Shown here: positions 1 through 9,110 of the stretch, piece after piece
How the letters are laid out: every line of letters begins with the position of its first letter
Position numbering within the stretch: position 1 is the stretch's first letter
Source of the DNA: Codonopsis lanceolata
Lineage: Eukaryota > Streptophyta > Magnoliopsida > Asterales > Campanulaceae
Assembly: GCA_013146195.2 (NCBI GenBank)
Contig: CM028379.1
Span: 92,857,401 to 92,921,400, forward strand
DNA: 64,000 nucleotides
Reading direction: 5' to 3'
The notes under the pieces: model-generated
Seen by the model: the letters and a program-made list of their open reading frames with translations, nothing else
Told to the model about the DNA's origin: nothing
Databases searched by the model: none
Made by a program: the position numbers and the translations under genes

Positions 1-554
1 ACACCCGATATAGACAGTGGTAACGCAAGTCTATACGCCAAAGAACCAATCCGCTCTAAGATCTCGAACGGACCAATAAACCTGGGAGAAAGCTTCCCTT
101 TCTTCCCAAACCGCTTAGTACCGCTGGCCGGGCGATACCTTCAGAACACAAAGTCACCAACCTCGAAACTCAAGATCTCGCCTCCTGCTGTCGGCGTAGC
201 TTTTTCTGTCTACTCGAGCCATAAGCAATCTGCTCTAATCGCCTTCACACTCTCACCGATCTGTTGCACCATCTCCGAACCCCAAAACTTAGCCTCACCA
301 ACCTCATCCCAGCAAATCGGTGATCGACACTTACGCCCATACAATGCCTCGTACGGCGCCATCTCAATGCTAGACTGATAGTTGTTATTATACGCAAACT
401 CAGCCAACGGTAGATGTGAATCCCAACTACCCTTAAAATCCATAGCACACGCACGTAGCATATCCTCCAAGATCTGTATCAATCGCTCCGACTGACCATC
501 AGACGAATGAAACGCAAGATCGAAATTCAATTGCACTCCAAAGCCTCCTCGCAA
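1..554 (-). pseudogene. Integrase core and C-terminal fragment of chromovirus pol
   Basis: The longest open piece (210-554) holds the end of the integrase core, with GQSERLIQILEDMLRAC just after the expected position of the catalytic Glu, followed by MAPYEALYGRKCRSPICW. Downstream (1-209) the same frame family continues with a KSYADSRRR motif and the GPFEILERIGSLAYRLALP tail typical of the family's C-terminal domain. In the Ser-Glu-Arg motif the Glu is kept, but the two upstream Asp residues are not in any clean frame. Not functional. Confidence 0.75.
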
Positions 555-1487
555 AGAATGCCGTAACCTAGAAGTAACTGGGATCTCTATTCCGACACAA
601 TGCTAACCAGCACAATCGCGTAGTCTCACAATCTCTGAATGTACAACGCTGCCCACTGACTCAAACTGTAGGAAATCGCAATAGGGATAAAATGAGAAGA
701 CTTAGTCAACCTATCAACGATAACCCAAAGCGCATCAAAGCCTCTGAGTACGTGGCAACCTCCCGAAACAAAATCCATGGTGATATGCTCCCTACTTCCA
801 CTTCAGAATCTCAAGTGGATGAAGCAAACCCAGGTAGGTCTCGGTGCTCAAATTCCCCTTAACTTGTCAGCACGCCAAACATCTCGAAACATACTCGACT
901 ATCTCCCTCTTCATACCATTCCACCAAATCGCTCTTCAAGTCACTTCAACATCTTAGTACTACCCTGATGTATCAGATGCTCGGGCCTGAGCCTTATCAA
1001 GAACCATGCTTTCACTTCATCGAAGAAAGGAACACAAACCCTACCCGAAATGTCAAAATCCCATCACTATTTATCGCGAACTCAGTGTATTATTCTCACC
1101 CAATCCATCGATAATCTTCATCGCTTCCGGATCAAGCAGCTTGAGCTTCCTCGATCCACCCAAACAATACCGGTGTAGCACGAACACTAGCAAAGAGAAC
1201 ACTATGCTCACTCACAACAGACTCCATTCACTCGGATATCCTCGAGCATCTTCCAAAGAAGCCACAATAAACCACGAAGTTCTCACCACCACTAAAGCAA
1301 AGTTAAAACCGAGTGAGTCAACCTCTTCTTCAACTCCTCAAAGCTAGCCTCACACTTGTCACTCCAAACAAAAGTTGCATTTCTTCGAGTAAGATTGGTC
1401 AAGGAGTGGCAATCTTAAAATCCTCTCAATGAACCTTACTGCATAACCCGCCAAGCCCAAGAAACTACTGACTTCTGGCCACCGCAT

Positions 1488-2090
1488 TCAGGCGCTTCCA
1501 TTTGGTACAAATTTCAACTTTTGATGGATCCACCGCGATACCATCACTAGACACAACATTCCCAAGAAAAGCAACTTGTTCCAGAAAGCATACTTGCTAA
1601 ATTTAGCAAAAAGGCATTTCTTACACAACGATAAAACCTCTCTCAAATGATGCTCATGATCCTCTCGCTGACTTGAGTACACAAGGATATCATCAATGAA
1701 CACCCTCAAAGCAATCAAGGCACTCATGAAATACTCTATTCATCAAGTCCATAAAAGCGGCAGTGCGTTTGTCAAATCAAAGGCATCATCATGACAAACT
1801 CATAATGGCCATAACAAATGCGAGGGGCGTCTTCGGGACACTCCACGCGAACCCTCAAGCGGTGAACCTCCTCAAGTCTAACTTGGAATACACAGACACT
1901 GATCGAATCATCAGTCAATGGGGTAATGGGTACTTAATCTTTATAGTAACTTTGGTTCAAGCGGCGATAGTCAATGCGCCAACTACCATCCTTCTTCTTC
2001 ACAGAAACAAAACCGGTGCACCCCGGAACTACACTCGGTTTAATAAACTCTCTATCAAGCAGTTCTGCAACCTCCCTTCAACTCTCTCTC
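1488..2090 (-). pseudogene. Reverse transcriptase fragment of chromovirus pol
   Basis: Minus-strand pieces match the reverse transcriptase palm. Near 2060-1960 is an ELLDREFIKPSVVPG...KKKDGSWRIDYRRLN-like stretch; at 1727-1488 is the catalytic box VFIDDILVYSSQREDHEHHL, with the YVDD-type motif present as FIDD. Frameshifts split the two parts and the gap at 2093 removes the upstream protease and gag. The ORF running plus-strand through the Ns here is an artefact. Confidence 0.75.
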
Positions 2091-2092
2091 CC

Positions 2093-2192
2093 NNNNNNNN
2101 NNNNNNNNNNNNNNNNNNNNNNNNNNNNNNNNNNNNNNNNNNNNNNNNNNNNNNNNNNNNNNNNNNNNNNNNNNNNNNNNNNNNNNNNNNNN
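2093..2192. other. Assembly gap (100 N)
   Basis: Exactly 100 N, the usual placeholder for a gap of unknown length. It lies between a minus-strand chromovirus and a plus-strand Athila element, and hides the Athila 5' LTR, primer-binding site and gag N-terminus, as well as the upstream part of the chromovirus. Confidence 0.97.
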
Positions 2193-2728
2193 TTTTAGAT
2201 GTTAAGTATTAATTCAACAGAAAAGTGCTAGAGGTAAAAATAGAAGTCTATATCAAATTCAAGAAAATCGATACACAAGCTCAATTTGAAAATTGGCAAA
2301 TTCAAGAAGCATGTGCTTTATGTGGATTATATTCTCATGCTACTAATTTTTGTTCATCAAGTGCTATGTATGCTGAACAGGCTAATGCTATGAATATGTA
2401 TCCTCAAAGGCCTAGGAATGATCCCTACTCAAACACATATAATCCTGGTTGGAGGAATTATCCTAACTTTTTTTGGGGAGGAAATAAGCCTTTACAACCT
2501 CAACAATTCCAGCCTCAACCACCTCAACCACAAATATTTAAATCAAAATCAATTAAGGATTGAAGAAGTTCCAAAACAAGATGGAGCAAACAAAAGTCAA
2601 GCAGTTTTGATGAAATATATGCTTGAAGAGATTGAAAAATTAAAGAAGCACATTTTGACTTCTGAAGCTGAAAAGAGATAAGAAGGGAAGTTCCCTAGTC
2701 AAACCGAGCAAGCAAAGTCAATCACCAT
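2193..2728 (+). pseudogene. gag C-terminal part (Athila)
   Basis: This is the C-terminal part of the capsid polyprotein. It includes a zinc-knuckle-like CALCGLYSHATNFC segment (C-x2-C-x4-H-x4-C spacing), the Athila-typical NPYSNTYNPGWRNYPNF block and a Pro/Gln-rich tail. A frameshift near 2540-2563 and an in-frame TAA at 2679 break it before the conserved ITILRSGK motif that precedes protease. The N-terminal half is lost in the gap. Confidence 0.8.
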
Positions 2729-2729
2729 C

Positions 2730-3606
2730 TTGCGAAGCGGTAAGGTAATAGGAGAAGAGGTAAGTGATCCTATTCATTCTTCTAATCTGCCTGATATAGT
2801 AGAAAATTCTGAAAAAGAAGATGAAAAGGAAAATAATAGTAAAGAGAATAATGAATCGAGTAATCAAGAAGTAGAAGTAGTAGTTCCAAATAAGGAACAA
2901 GAGAAAGAGGTTCAAAATAAAGAAAATACAATAGAAGTTGAAAAAGAATTAGAACCTGAAGAACCTTATGTGGCTCCACCACCATATGTTCCTCCAATTC
3001 CGCTCCCAAGAAGACTTATGAAAACCGAATGGACAAACAATTTACGGAAATTTATAATATGTTATCCAAAGTGAATGTTAATCTTCCCTTTGCTTAATGT
3101 TAAAAATATTCCAGCTTATGCAAAGTTTTTCAAAGATCTTCACTCTAAGAAACACAAGTTTGAAAACAATGAAAAATTATTGTTTCGAAAAATGTCTCGT
3201 TTTACAACCCGAACTACCCCTAAGTTGAAAGATCCTCGGTAGCTTTAATATCCAAGTTTGGGAAGCTCTAAAAAGATGAAAGCAATGCTAGATCTAGGAG
3301 CAAGTATTAACTTGATGCCTTTTGCGGTCAATAAACAATTAGGGTTAGGAGAACTAAAACCCACTAATATGCAATTACAATTAGCCGATCGCTCGCTTAA
3401 ATATCCTTTGGGGTAGTGGAAGACATCCTAGTTCAGGTTGATAAACTAATCATTCCAGTCGACTTTGTGGTTCTAGAGATGGAAAGGAAGATATGCACTA
3501 AAAATGAAGTTCCTATATTGTTAGGCAGACCTTTTATGGCTACTGCCAATACAATGATAAATGTGAAAAATGGTAAACTCACTATGTCGGCCCTAGGTGG
3601 CTGTTG
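2730..3606 (+). pseudogene. Acidic linker and aspartic protease region (Athila)
   Basis: From 2730 a Glu/Asn-rich linker runs into PPYVPPIPLPRRL, the usual join to protease. The protease catalytic motif DLGASINLMP is at 3291-3320, and its C-terminal ILLGRPFMATANTMI motif at about 3510-3560. Stops at 3072, about 3240, 3415 and 3604 and frame changes make it non-functional. In the family this enzyme matures gag-pol by self-cleavage. Confidence 0.78.
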
Positions 3607-4040
3607 AAATTTACGCTTATGATGCGATGAATAGACCTAGTGACATAAATGCATGTTTTTCCATAGATGAAATCGAAAGATTATCAACTGAAACTTTTGA
3701 AGAAGATAATAAAGATGAAGACTATGAGAGAGATAGATTTATAGTTTATGATGATAGTCCTATCCCTCCCATAAAAATTGACATTGATGAGATAGAAAGA
3801 GAAATAGAAGAGGAAGAAAGACAAGAAAGAGAGAAGTTGGAAGCTCTTAAAAAGAAAGAAAAGAAAGATAAAGAAATAGAAAAGAATAGAAAAGAATTAG
3901 AAAATAATTCTGATGAATCTGAAAAAGTAGAACAAGAAAGTAATGAAATTAAGGAAGATGAAGTAGAGATTTTGAAATCTCTTTTTGAAGAAATTGAGGT
4001 AGAGAAAGTTAAAGTAGAAATACTGAGGAGGCCAAAATAG
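3597..4040 (+). pseudogene. Charged Lys/Glu-rich spacer between protease and reverse transcriptase
   Basis: A 147-codon open stretch, almost entirely Glu, Lys, Asp and Ile, with long heptad-like EEIEREIEEEERQERE patches that suggest a coiled coil. It starts in a different frame from the protease (overlap at 3597-3606) and ends at a stop at 4038, about 30 bases before the reverse transcriptase frame. Athila elements commonly have such a low-complexity linker here; I infer no separate function. Confidence 0.6.
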
Positions 4041-4072
4041 AAGAAACGATTAAAGCAGAAAATTCTGAATTT

Positions 4073-5512
4073 ATGCCATCTATTAAATCTCCTCCAGTTG
4101 AAGAATTAAAGCCATTACCACCCCATCTAAAATATGCATTTTTAGGGGAAGGTAAAACTTTGCCTGTTATTATAGCAGCCGATTTAACCGAAGAACAAGA
4201 AGCTGGTTTATTAAAAGTTTTATGGACACATAGAAAAGCTATAGGATGGTCCCTAGCCGATTTAAAAGGTATTAGTCCGTCTATGTGCATGCATAAAATA
4301 CATTTAGAAGAAGGTAGTAAACCTTCTAGAGAAAGGCAAAGAAGACTTGACCCACACATGGAAGAAGCCGTAAGAAAAGAAGTTCTTAAGCTCCTAGATG
4401 CGGGTATAATTTACCCTATATCAGATAGTAAATGGGTTAGTCCTGTTCAGGTAGTTCCTAAGAAGTCAGGAATTACAGTTGTTAAAAATGAAAAAGATGA
4501 ATTAGTCCCTACAAGAACAATAACTGGTTATAGAATGTGCATTGATTTGCGGAAACTAAATGCGGCAACTAAGAAAGACCATTTTCCTCTGCCATTTATT
4601 GACCAATTCCTTGAAAGACTAGCCGGTCATGAGTATTATTGCTTTCTTGATGGTTTTTCTGGGTACAATCAGATCCCAGTAGCACCCGAAGACCAAGAGA
4701 AAACAACTTTTACATGTCCTTTTGGTACTTTTGCTTTTAGGAGAATGCCCTTCGGATTATGTAATGCACCAGCTACTTTTCAAAGATGCATGATTTCTAT
4801 ATTCTCAGATTTAGTCGAAAGATGTGTTGAAGTTTTCATGGACGATTTTTCAGTTTTTGGAAATTCTTTTGATCATTGCTTAGAAAATCTTACATCAGTC
4901 CTAAAAAGATGTTGTGAAACAAATTTAACTTTGAGTTGGGAGAAAAGTCACTTCATGGTCAAACATGGAATTGTCTTAGGGTATGTTGGGTCTAATAAAG
5001 GCATTGAAGTTGATAAAGCTAAAATTGAAGTCATTTCACAACTACCTCCTCCAACTTCTGTTAAAGGTGTTAGAAGTTTTCTAGGGCATGCTGGTTTTTA
5101 TCGAAGATTTATAAAAGATTTTTTCCAAAATCTGTAAGCCTCTATGTAACTTGTTAGCAAAGGATACATAATTTGTTTTTGATAATGAATGTTTGGAAGC
5201 ATTTAATTTATTGAAAGAAAAATTAACTACTGCCCCTATTTTATCCGGCCTGATTGGTCTCTTCCTTTTGAAATCATGTGTGATGCATCAGATTTTGCAA
5301 TTGGAGCCGTGTTAGGACAAAGGGTAGATCGAAAACCTCATGTGATTCATTATGCTAGTAGAACTCTAAATGATGCACAACTAAATTATACAACAACAGA
5401 AAAAGAGTTTTTCGCAGTTGTGTATGCTTTAGAAAAATTTAGATCATATATGTTAGGATCAAAAGTGATAATATTTTCTGGACCATTCTGCATTAAAGTA
5501 TTTGTTAAGTAA
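4073..5512 (+). pseudogene. Reverse transcriptase and RNase H (Athila pol)
   Basis: Reverse transcriptase is open from 4073 to 5137 (354 codons). It has the MCIDLRKLNAATKKDHFPLPF box, the GFSGYNQI motif, MPFGLCNAPATFQRCM and the catalytic box FMDD at residues 255-258 (4835-4846). A frameshift at about 5120-5137 separates it from the connection and RNase H domain at 5276-5512 (DASDFAIGAVLGQ, ASRTLNDAQLNYTTTEKE). A second frameshift near 5505 joins to the integrase piece. The enzyme copies element RNA into DNA in virus-like particles. The catalytic residues survive, but the reading frame does not. Confidence 0.88.
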
Positions 5513-7029
5513 GAAAGATGCTAAGCCAAGATTAATTAGGTGGATGCTATTGTTGCAAGAATTTGACATCACAATCAAAAACAAAAAGGGAACTGAAAAT
5601 GTTGTAGCTGATCATTTGTCTAGATTAGAATTTTCGCCCTTGGTTGAACGTCAATTTCTTGATGATCCAATTCCTATAAATGATGATTTTCCTGATGAGC
5701 AACTATTAGCAATTAAAGATTCAGACCCTTGGTATGCTGATTTTGTTAATTATTATGTGTCTGATATCATAAATCCTGATTTTGATCATTATGAAAACAA
5801 GAAATTTTTAGCTGAAACGAAAAATTATTTTTGGGAAGCACCTCATTTATACAAAATATGTTCAGACTCTTTAATAAGGAGATGTATTCCAGAAAAAGAA
5901 CAACAAAGTATTATGGAGTTTTGCCATGGATACTCTTGTGGAGGTCATTTTAGTGGGAACAAAACTGCTAGAAAAATTCTCCAATCTGGTTTATTATTGG
6001 CCAACTGTTTTTAGAGATTGTGAACTATTTTATAGAACATGTGATAAGTGTCAAAGAACTGGTGGAATAGGAAAAAGAAACGAAATGCCCTTGCATATCA
6101 ATTTGGTTGTTGAAGTTTTTGATGTTTGGGGCATTGATTTCATGGGTCCTTTTCCGGTATCAAATAATTGTGAGTATATTTTGGTAGCAGTTGACTATGT
6201 GTCTAAGTGGATTGAAGCAACAGCTACTAAGACAAACGACGGTAAAACTGTGGTTAAATTTGTAGAAGATTTGTTTGCTAGATATGGAGTACCTAAGGCC
6301 ATAATAAGTGACCAAGGGACTCACTTCACCAATAAGTTATTGAATAATGTCCTTAAGAAACATGGTGTAACTCACAAGTTAGCTACACCTTATCATCCAC
6401 AAACATCGGGCCAAGTAGAAGTAAGCAATAGACAAATTAAAGCAGTATTAGAAAAGACTGTTAGGCCTAATCGTAAAGATTGAGAATCTAAACTTAAGGA
6501 TGCTTTATGGGCATACCGAACTGCTTTCAAAACCCCAATAGGAATGAGTCCATATAGAATGGTATATGGCAAAGCCTGCCATTTACAAGTTGAAATTGAA
6601 CATAAAGCTTATTGGGTTGTTAAAGAATTGAACTTAGATTTAACACTGGCCGGTGAGGAAAGATTATTTCAATTGAATAAATTAGAAGAACATAGGTTGA
6701 ATTTGTATGAGAACGCTAAAACATATAAAGAGAAGACTAAGAAATATCATGATATGGGGTTAGCCAACAAGATGTTTCGACCAGGGTTGAAAGTGTTACT
6801 TTTTAATTCTAGACTTAGGCTATTCCCAGGAAAATTGAAATCCAAGTGGTCTGGTCCTTTTATAATTGTACGAATTTATCCCCATGGAGCTGTTGATATA
6901 CAAAATCCCAAAAATAATGAAAATTTGAAGGATAATGGACACCGACTCAAGCCATACTCAGAGCCGATGTCAGTTGAACGAACAATTGAGTTGATTCGTT
7001 TGGTTGACAATGAACCACCCAAGGATTAG
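5502..7029 (+). pseudogene. Integrase (Athila pol C-terminus)
   Basis: 5502-6014 holds the RNase H tail and the first half of the HHCC zinc finger; a frameshift near 6000 moves the rest (CDKCQRTGG) into the frame of 5926-6483. The integrase core there keeps all three catalytic residues: Asp in WGIDFMGPF (residue 71), Asp in IISDQGTHF (129) and Glu in GQVEVSNRQ (165). The 35-residue spacing is the canonical D-D35-E. A TGA at 6481 interrupts the chain, and the C-terminal part runs 6544-7029 with the GPFIIVRIYPHGAVDI motif. Non-functional as a whole. Confidence 0.88.
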
Positions 7030-7371
7030 GTTTGCAGTTGGGTCGAGCCAAAGACGTTAAACAAAGGCGCTAAGTGGGAGGCAACCCACTATTTTGAATT
7101 TTATTGTTTTTGTAGTTAATTTAAATATGCTATTCTCCGTTAAATGTATTTTTGGACATTTAATTTTTAAATTAGATATGCCAAAATTCAAGTTTGGTGG
7201 AGAAAAGCATATTAACGTTGTATTTATATGTTGCTAATAATTTTAGTTTAGAGTTTTTGTAGAGTTTTTGCAATACAGGAAAGTGACAAACATAACGGAA
7301 TATAACGGAGGGACCTAACTGCTAATTTGCGAAAAGGATGAAACAGAAACAAAAAAGGAGCGATTCTGCCT

Positions 7372-7549
7372 ACCTTGCGGACGCAAGGTGTGGAAGACCT
7401 TGTGACCGCAAGGCCCTCGGTAAATGCAGACTTCGTGCAGCGGTACAGTCAGACGTGGGAAATCGTACAGAATACAAACCGCCTAAACTGCCTACCTTGC
7501 GGACGCAAGGTAAAAGACACCTTGCGACTGCAAGGTGCCTCTATATAAG
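7372..7549 (+). promoter_or_regulatory. Internal promoter-like block: four paired palindromes plus TATA box
   Basis: Four 18-base hyphenated palindromes of the form ACCTTGCGGACGCAAGGT start at 7372, 7397, 7494 and 7519, so each pair is offset by exactly 25 bases. The first and third are identical and have perfect 8-bp arms. Six bases after the last is a TATA box, TATATAAG (7542-7549). The same arrangement occurs in the 3' LTR of this element. It lies about 470 bases upstream of the intact additional ORF. The palindromes and TATA are seen directly; promoter function is inferred. 7030-7371 otherwise holds the non-coding tail after pol. Confidence 0.6.
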
Positions 7550-7846
7550 AAGCAACCGGGCTCAATTGCAGAATCACCAGAATTCCAATTCCCTCCTTCC
7601 AGCAACGAAGCAGCAGCCCCTCTCCTCCAAAAATCCAGCGAAATCCTTGCAATCCTTCAAATTTTTGGCTCTAATCTCAAAGATCTCCTCCCTCTTCATC
7701 ACTCTTCATCTTCCACCTCTCCATCATCTCTCCATCTCACTACATTGAAGTTTGAAGAAGCTTAAAGCAAAGGAGAAGACTCCATTGTTGCCGACGCCAA
7801 ACTCTAAACTCCGGCTACACTACCCATCAAAAGCTGCAATTAACAA

Positions 7847-8003
7847 GTAACTCTAACTCCCTTTAATTTTTAACGTCAAATTTTTGCATGCTAGGGTGTT
7901 AGATAATTTTTACGTAGATATATTTTTGCATGCTTAAGGAAATAATTTTTAATTTTAAAATTTTTGAAAATACATTTTTAATTGTTAAATATTTAAATTT
8001 TAG
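7847..8003 (+). other. Candidate 5'-leader intron before the additional ORF
   Basis: An AU-rich stretch bounded by GTAACT (7847) and a TTTTAG acceptor (8001-8003), 15 bases upstream of the ATG at 8019. It follows a more GC-balanced leader that begins after the TATA box at 7542. Sharp AT enrichment within GT-AG limits is what plant introns look like. The acceptor could instead serve a longer splice from the LTR leader, as proposed for env-like genes of other Athila elements. No transcript evidence is available. Confidence 0.35.
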
Positions 8004-8018
8004 TTTTGCTCAAATAAA

Positions 8019-9110
8019 ATGTTTAGCAAACGTAGAAATACCGGTGCTTCCACCTCCCGCCCTGTTCAGGAGGAGGAACCAAATTATGAGCACACCCGAT
8101 TTATTTCCTACGAGGCCTCTGAAAAATATGCGGCCAAACTCTCCAAGACCTTGGTTCCCGAGAGGGGATTCAAGGCTGAAGAATTTGGCTTCCGTCCCAA
8201 CTTTACGGCCCGTAGGTGGGGGTTATTGACCGATTCTCCGGACAAGGCAGTCATGCCTATTGTCCGCGAGTTCTACGCCAATGGCTGCATTGGCGTAGAT
8301 GGGGGAGTCTTAGAGACTGTTAATGTGAGGGACGTTATTGTAAACTTTTCGTCCCAAAGCATTAACGAATATTACGGCACATCCAACTTTGCGGATGGTG
8401 CCGACGACTATAGCCTCCACCTCCATACCCCTATCTCGATCGAGGTGGTCAATGCGACCATCGCCCTCCGTGGTGTTGAGTGGACCTACAACCGTAATCC
8501 ACCCTACGGTCCACGCATCATGGAGGAGTCCTTCCTTCTGAACACGGCCAAGCCCGTGTTCGAATTTATTTGTGGTCGTCTCATGCCCTCCAGTCACCAA
8601 CATACGGTGACTTGGGGCAAGGCTGTCTTGGCCTACACTATCTTGACCGGTGGGTCTGTTGATGTCGGCCGCCTGATCAACGGCCAAATTAAGACCCTTA
8701 TTAGAGGTGCCACTAATGCGGGGTTCGCGTTCCCGCATTTGATCACTGAGTTGTGTAGGAGGGCAGGCGTGAGATGGCCCAGACACGCGGAGAGGCTTAA
8801 GGCTGGTCTGGCCATTACTAGGGCCATTTTATTTGAGCACCACAAGCAGCCGAGACTGCGGGTTCCTCACGGGGAGGAACCCGAAGAGGAGGAGGAGGAC
8901 CCACTTGTAGGGATCTCCAATAGGCTAGAAGAGGTTTCCCTTGAAGCCCAAATGGCTAATCAACATTTGGCGCAAATTCGTGCCGACCAAGAGCGGCTGT
9001 TTGGGTGGTTTAACACCGTGGGACAAAATGTCTCCACTTATTATGGGCTGCCTCCTGGCACGATCCCCGAGTTTCATCCTCATTCGTTATTTCCGCCCGA
9101 CTCACCGTGA
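8019..9110 (+). CDS. Intact Athila additional ORF (plant-transposon/env-position protein), 363 aa
   Basis: Open for 363 codons from ATG 8019 to TGA 9108, without the damage that riddles gag-pol. It sits after pol, in the env position of Athila elements. The order RGFKAEEFGF... W... FYANGCIG... VNVRDVIVNFSSQSINEYYG... H..TVTWGKAVLAYTILTGGSVDVGRLI resembles the family annotated as putative plant transposon protein. The C-terminus is acidic (EEPEEEEEDP, about residues 288-298), followed by a possible coiled coil (NRLEEVSLEAQMANQHLAQ). I see no signal peptide or clear membrane segment, which argues against a true envelope protein. A promoter-like block lies upstream (7372-7549). Function unknown. 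Confidence 0.8.
   Translation: MFSKRRNTGASTSRPVQEEEPNYEHTRFISYEASEKYAAKLSKTLVPERGFKAEEFGFRPNFTARRWGLLTDSPDKAVMPIVREFYANGCIGVDGGVLETVNVRDVIVNFSSQSINEYYGTSNFADGADDYSLHLHTPISIEVVNATIALRGVEWTYNRNPPYGPRIMEESFLLNTAKPVFEFICGRLMPSSHQHTVTWGKAVLAYTILTGGSVDVGRLINGQIKTLIRGATNAGFAFPHLITELCRRAGVRWPRHAERLKAGLAITRAILFEHHKQPRLRVPHGEEPEEEEEDPLVGISNRLEEVSLEAQMANQHLAQIRADQERLFGWFNTVGQNVSTYYGLPPGTIPEFHPHSLFPPDSP

Larger units (their letters stand above)
1..2092 (-). mobile_element. Decayed Ty3/gypsy chromovirus (Tekay/Del-type) fragment
   Basis: Minus-strand remnant of an LTR retrotransposon. Read right to left it shows reverse transcriptase pieces, then integrase core and integrase C-terminus, the normal Ty3/gypsy order. 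The integrase motif MAPYEALYGRKCRSPICW and the tail motif RFGKKGKLSPRFIGPFEIL are characteristic of chromoviruses of the Tekay/Del type. Many stops and frameshifts separate the pieces, and 555-1487 (RNase H and integrase N-terminal region) shows no clean frame. No LTR is present: the element runs off the left window edge and into the gap at 2093. Confidence 0.8.

Noticed and set aside
1763..2212. Plus-strand ORF running into the N run
   Set aside because: It is the antisense of a reverse transcriptase fragment and is extended only because Ns contain no stops.
8310..8786. 158-codon minus-strand ORF inside the Athila additional ORF
   Set aside because: Shadow of the intact plus-strand ORF 8019-9110; no family features.
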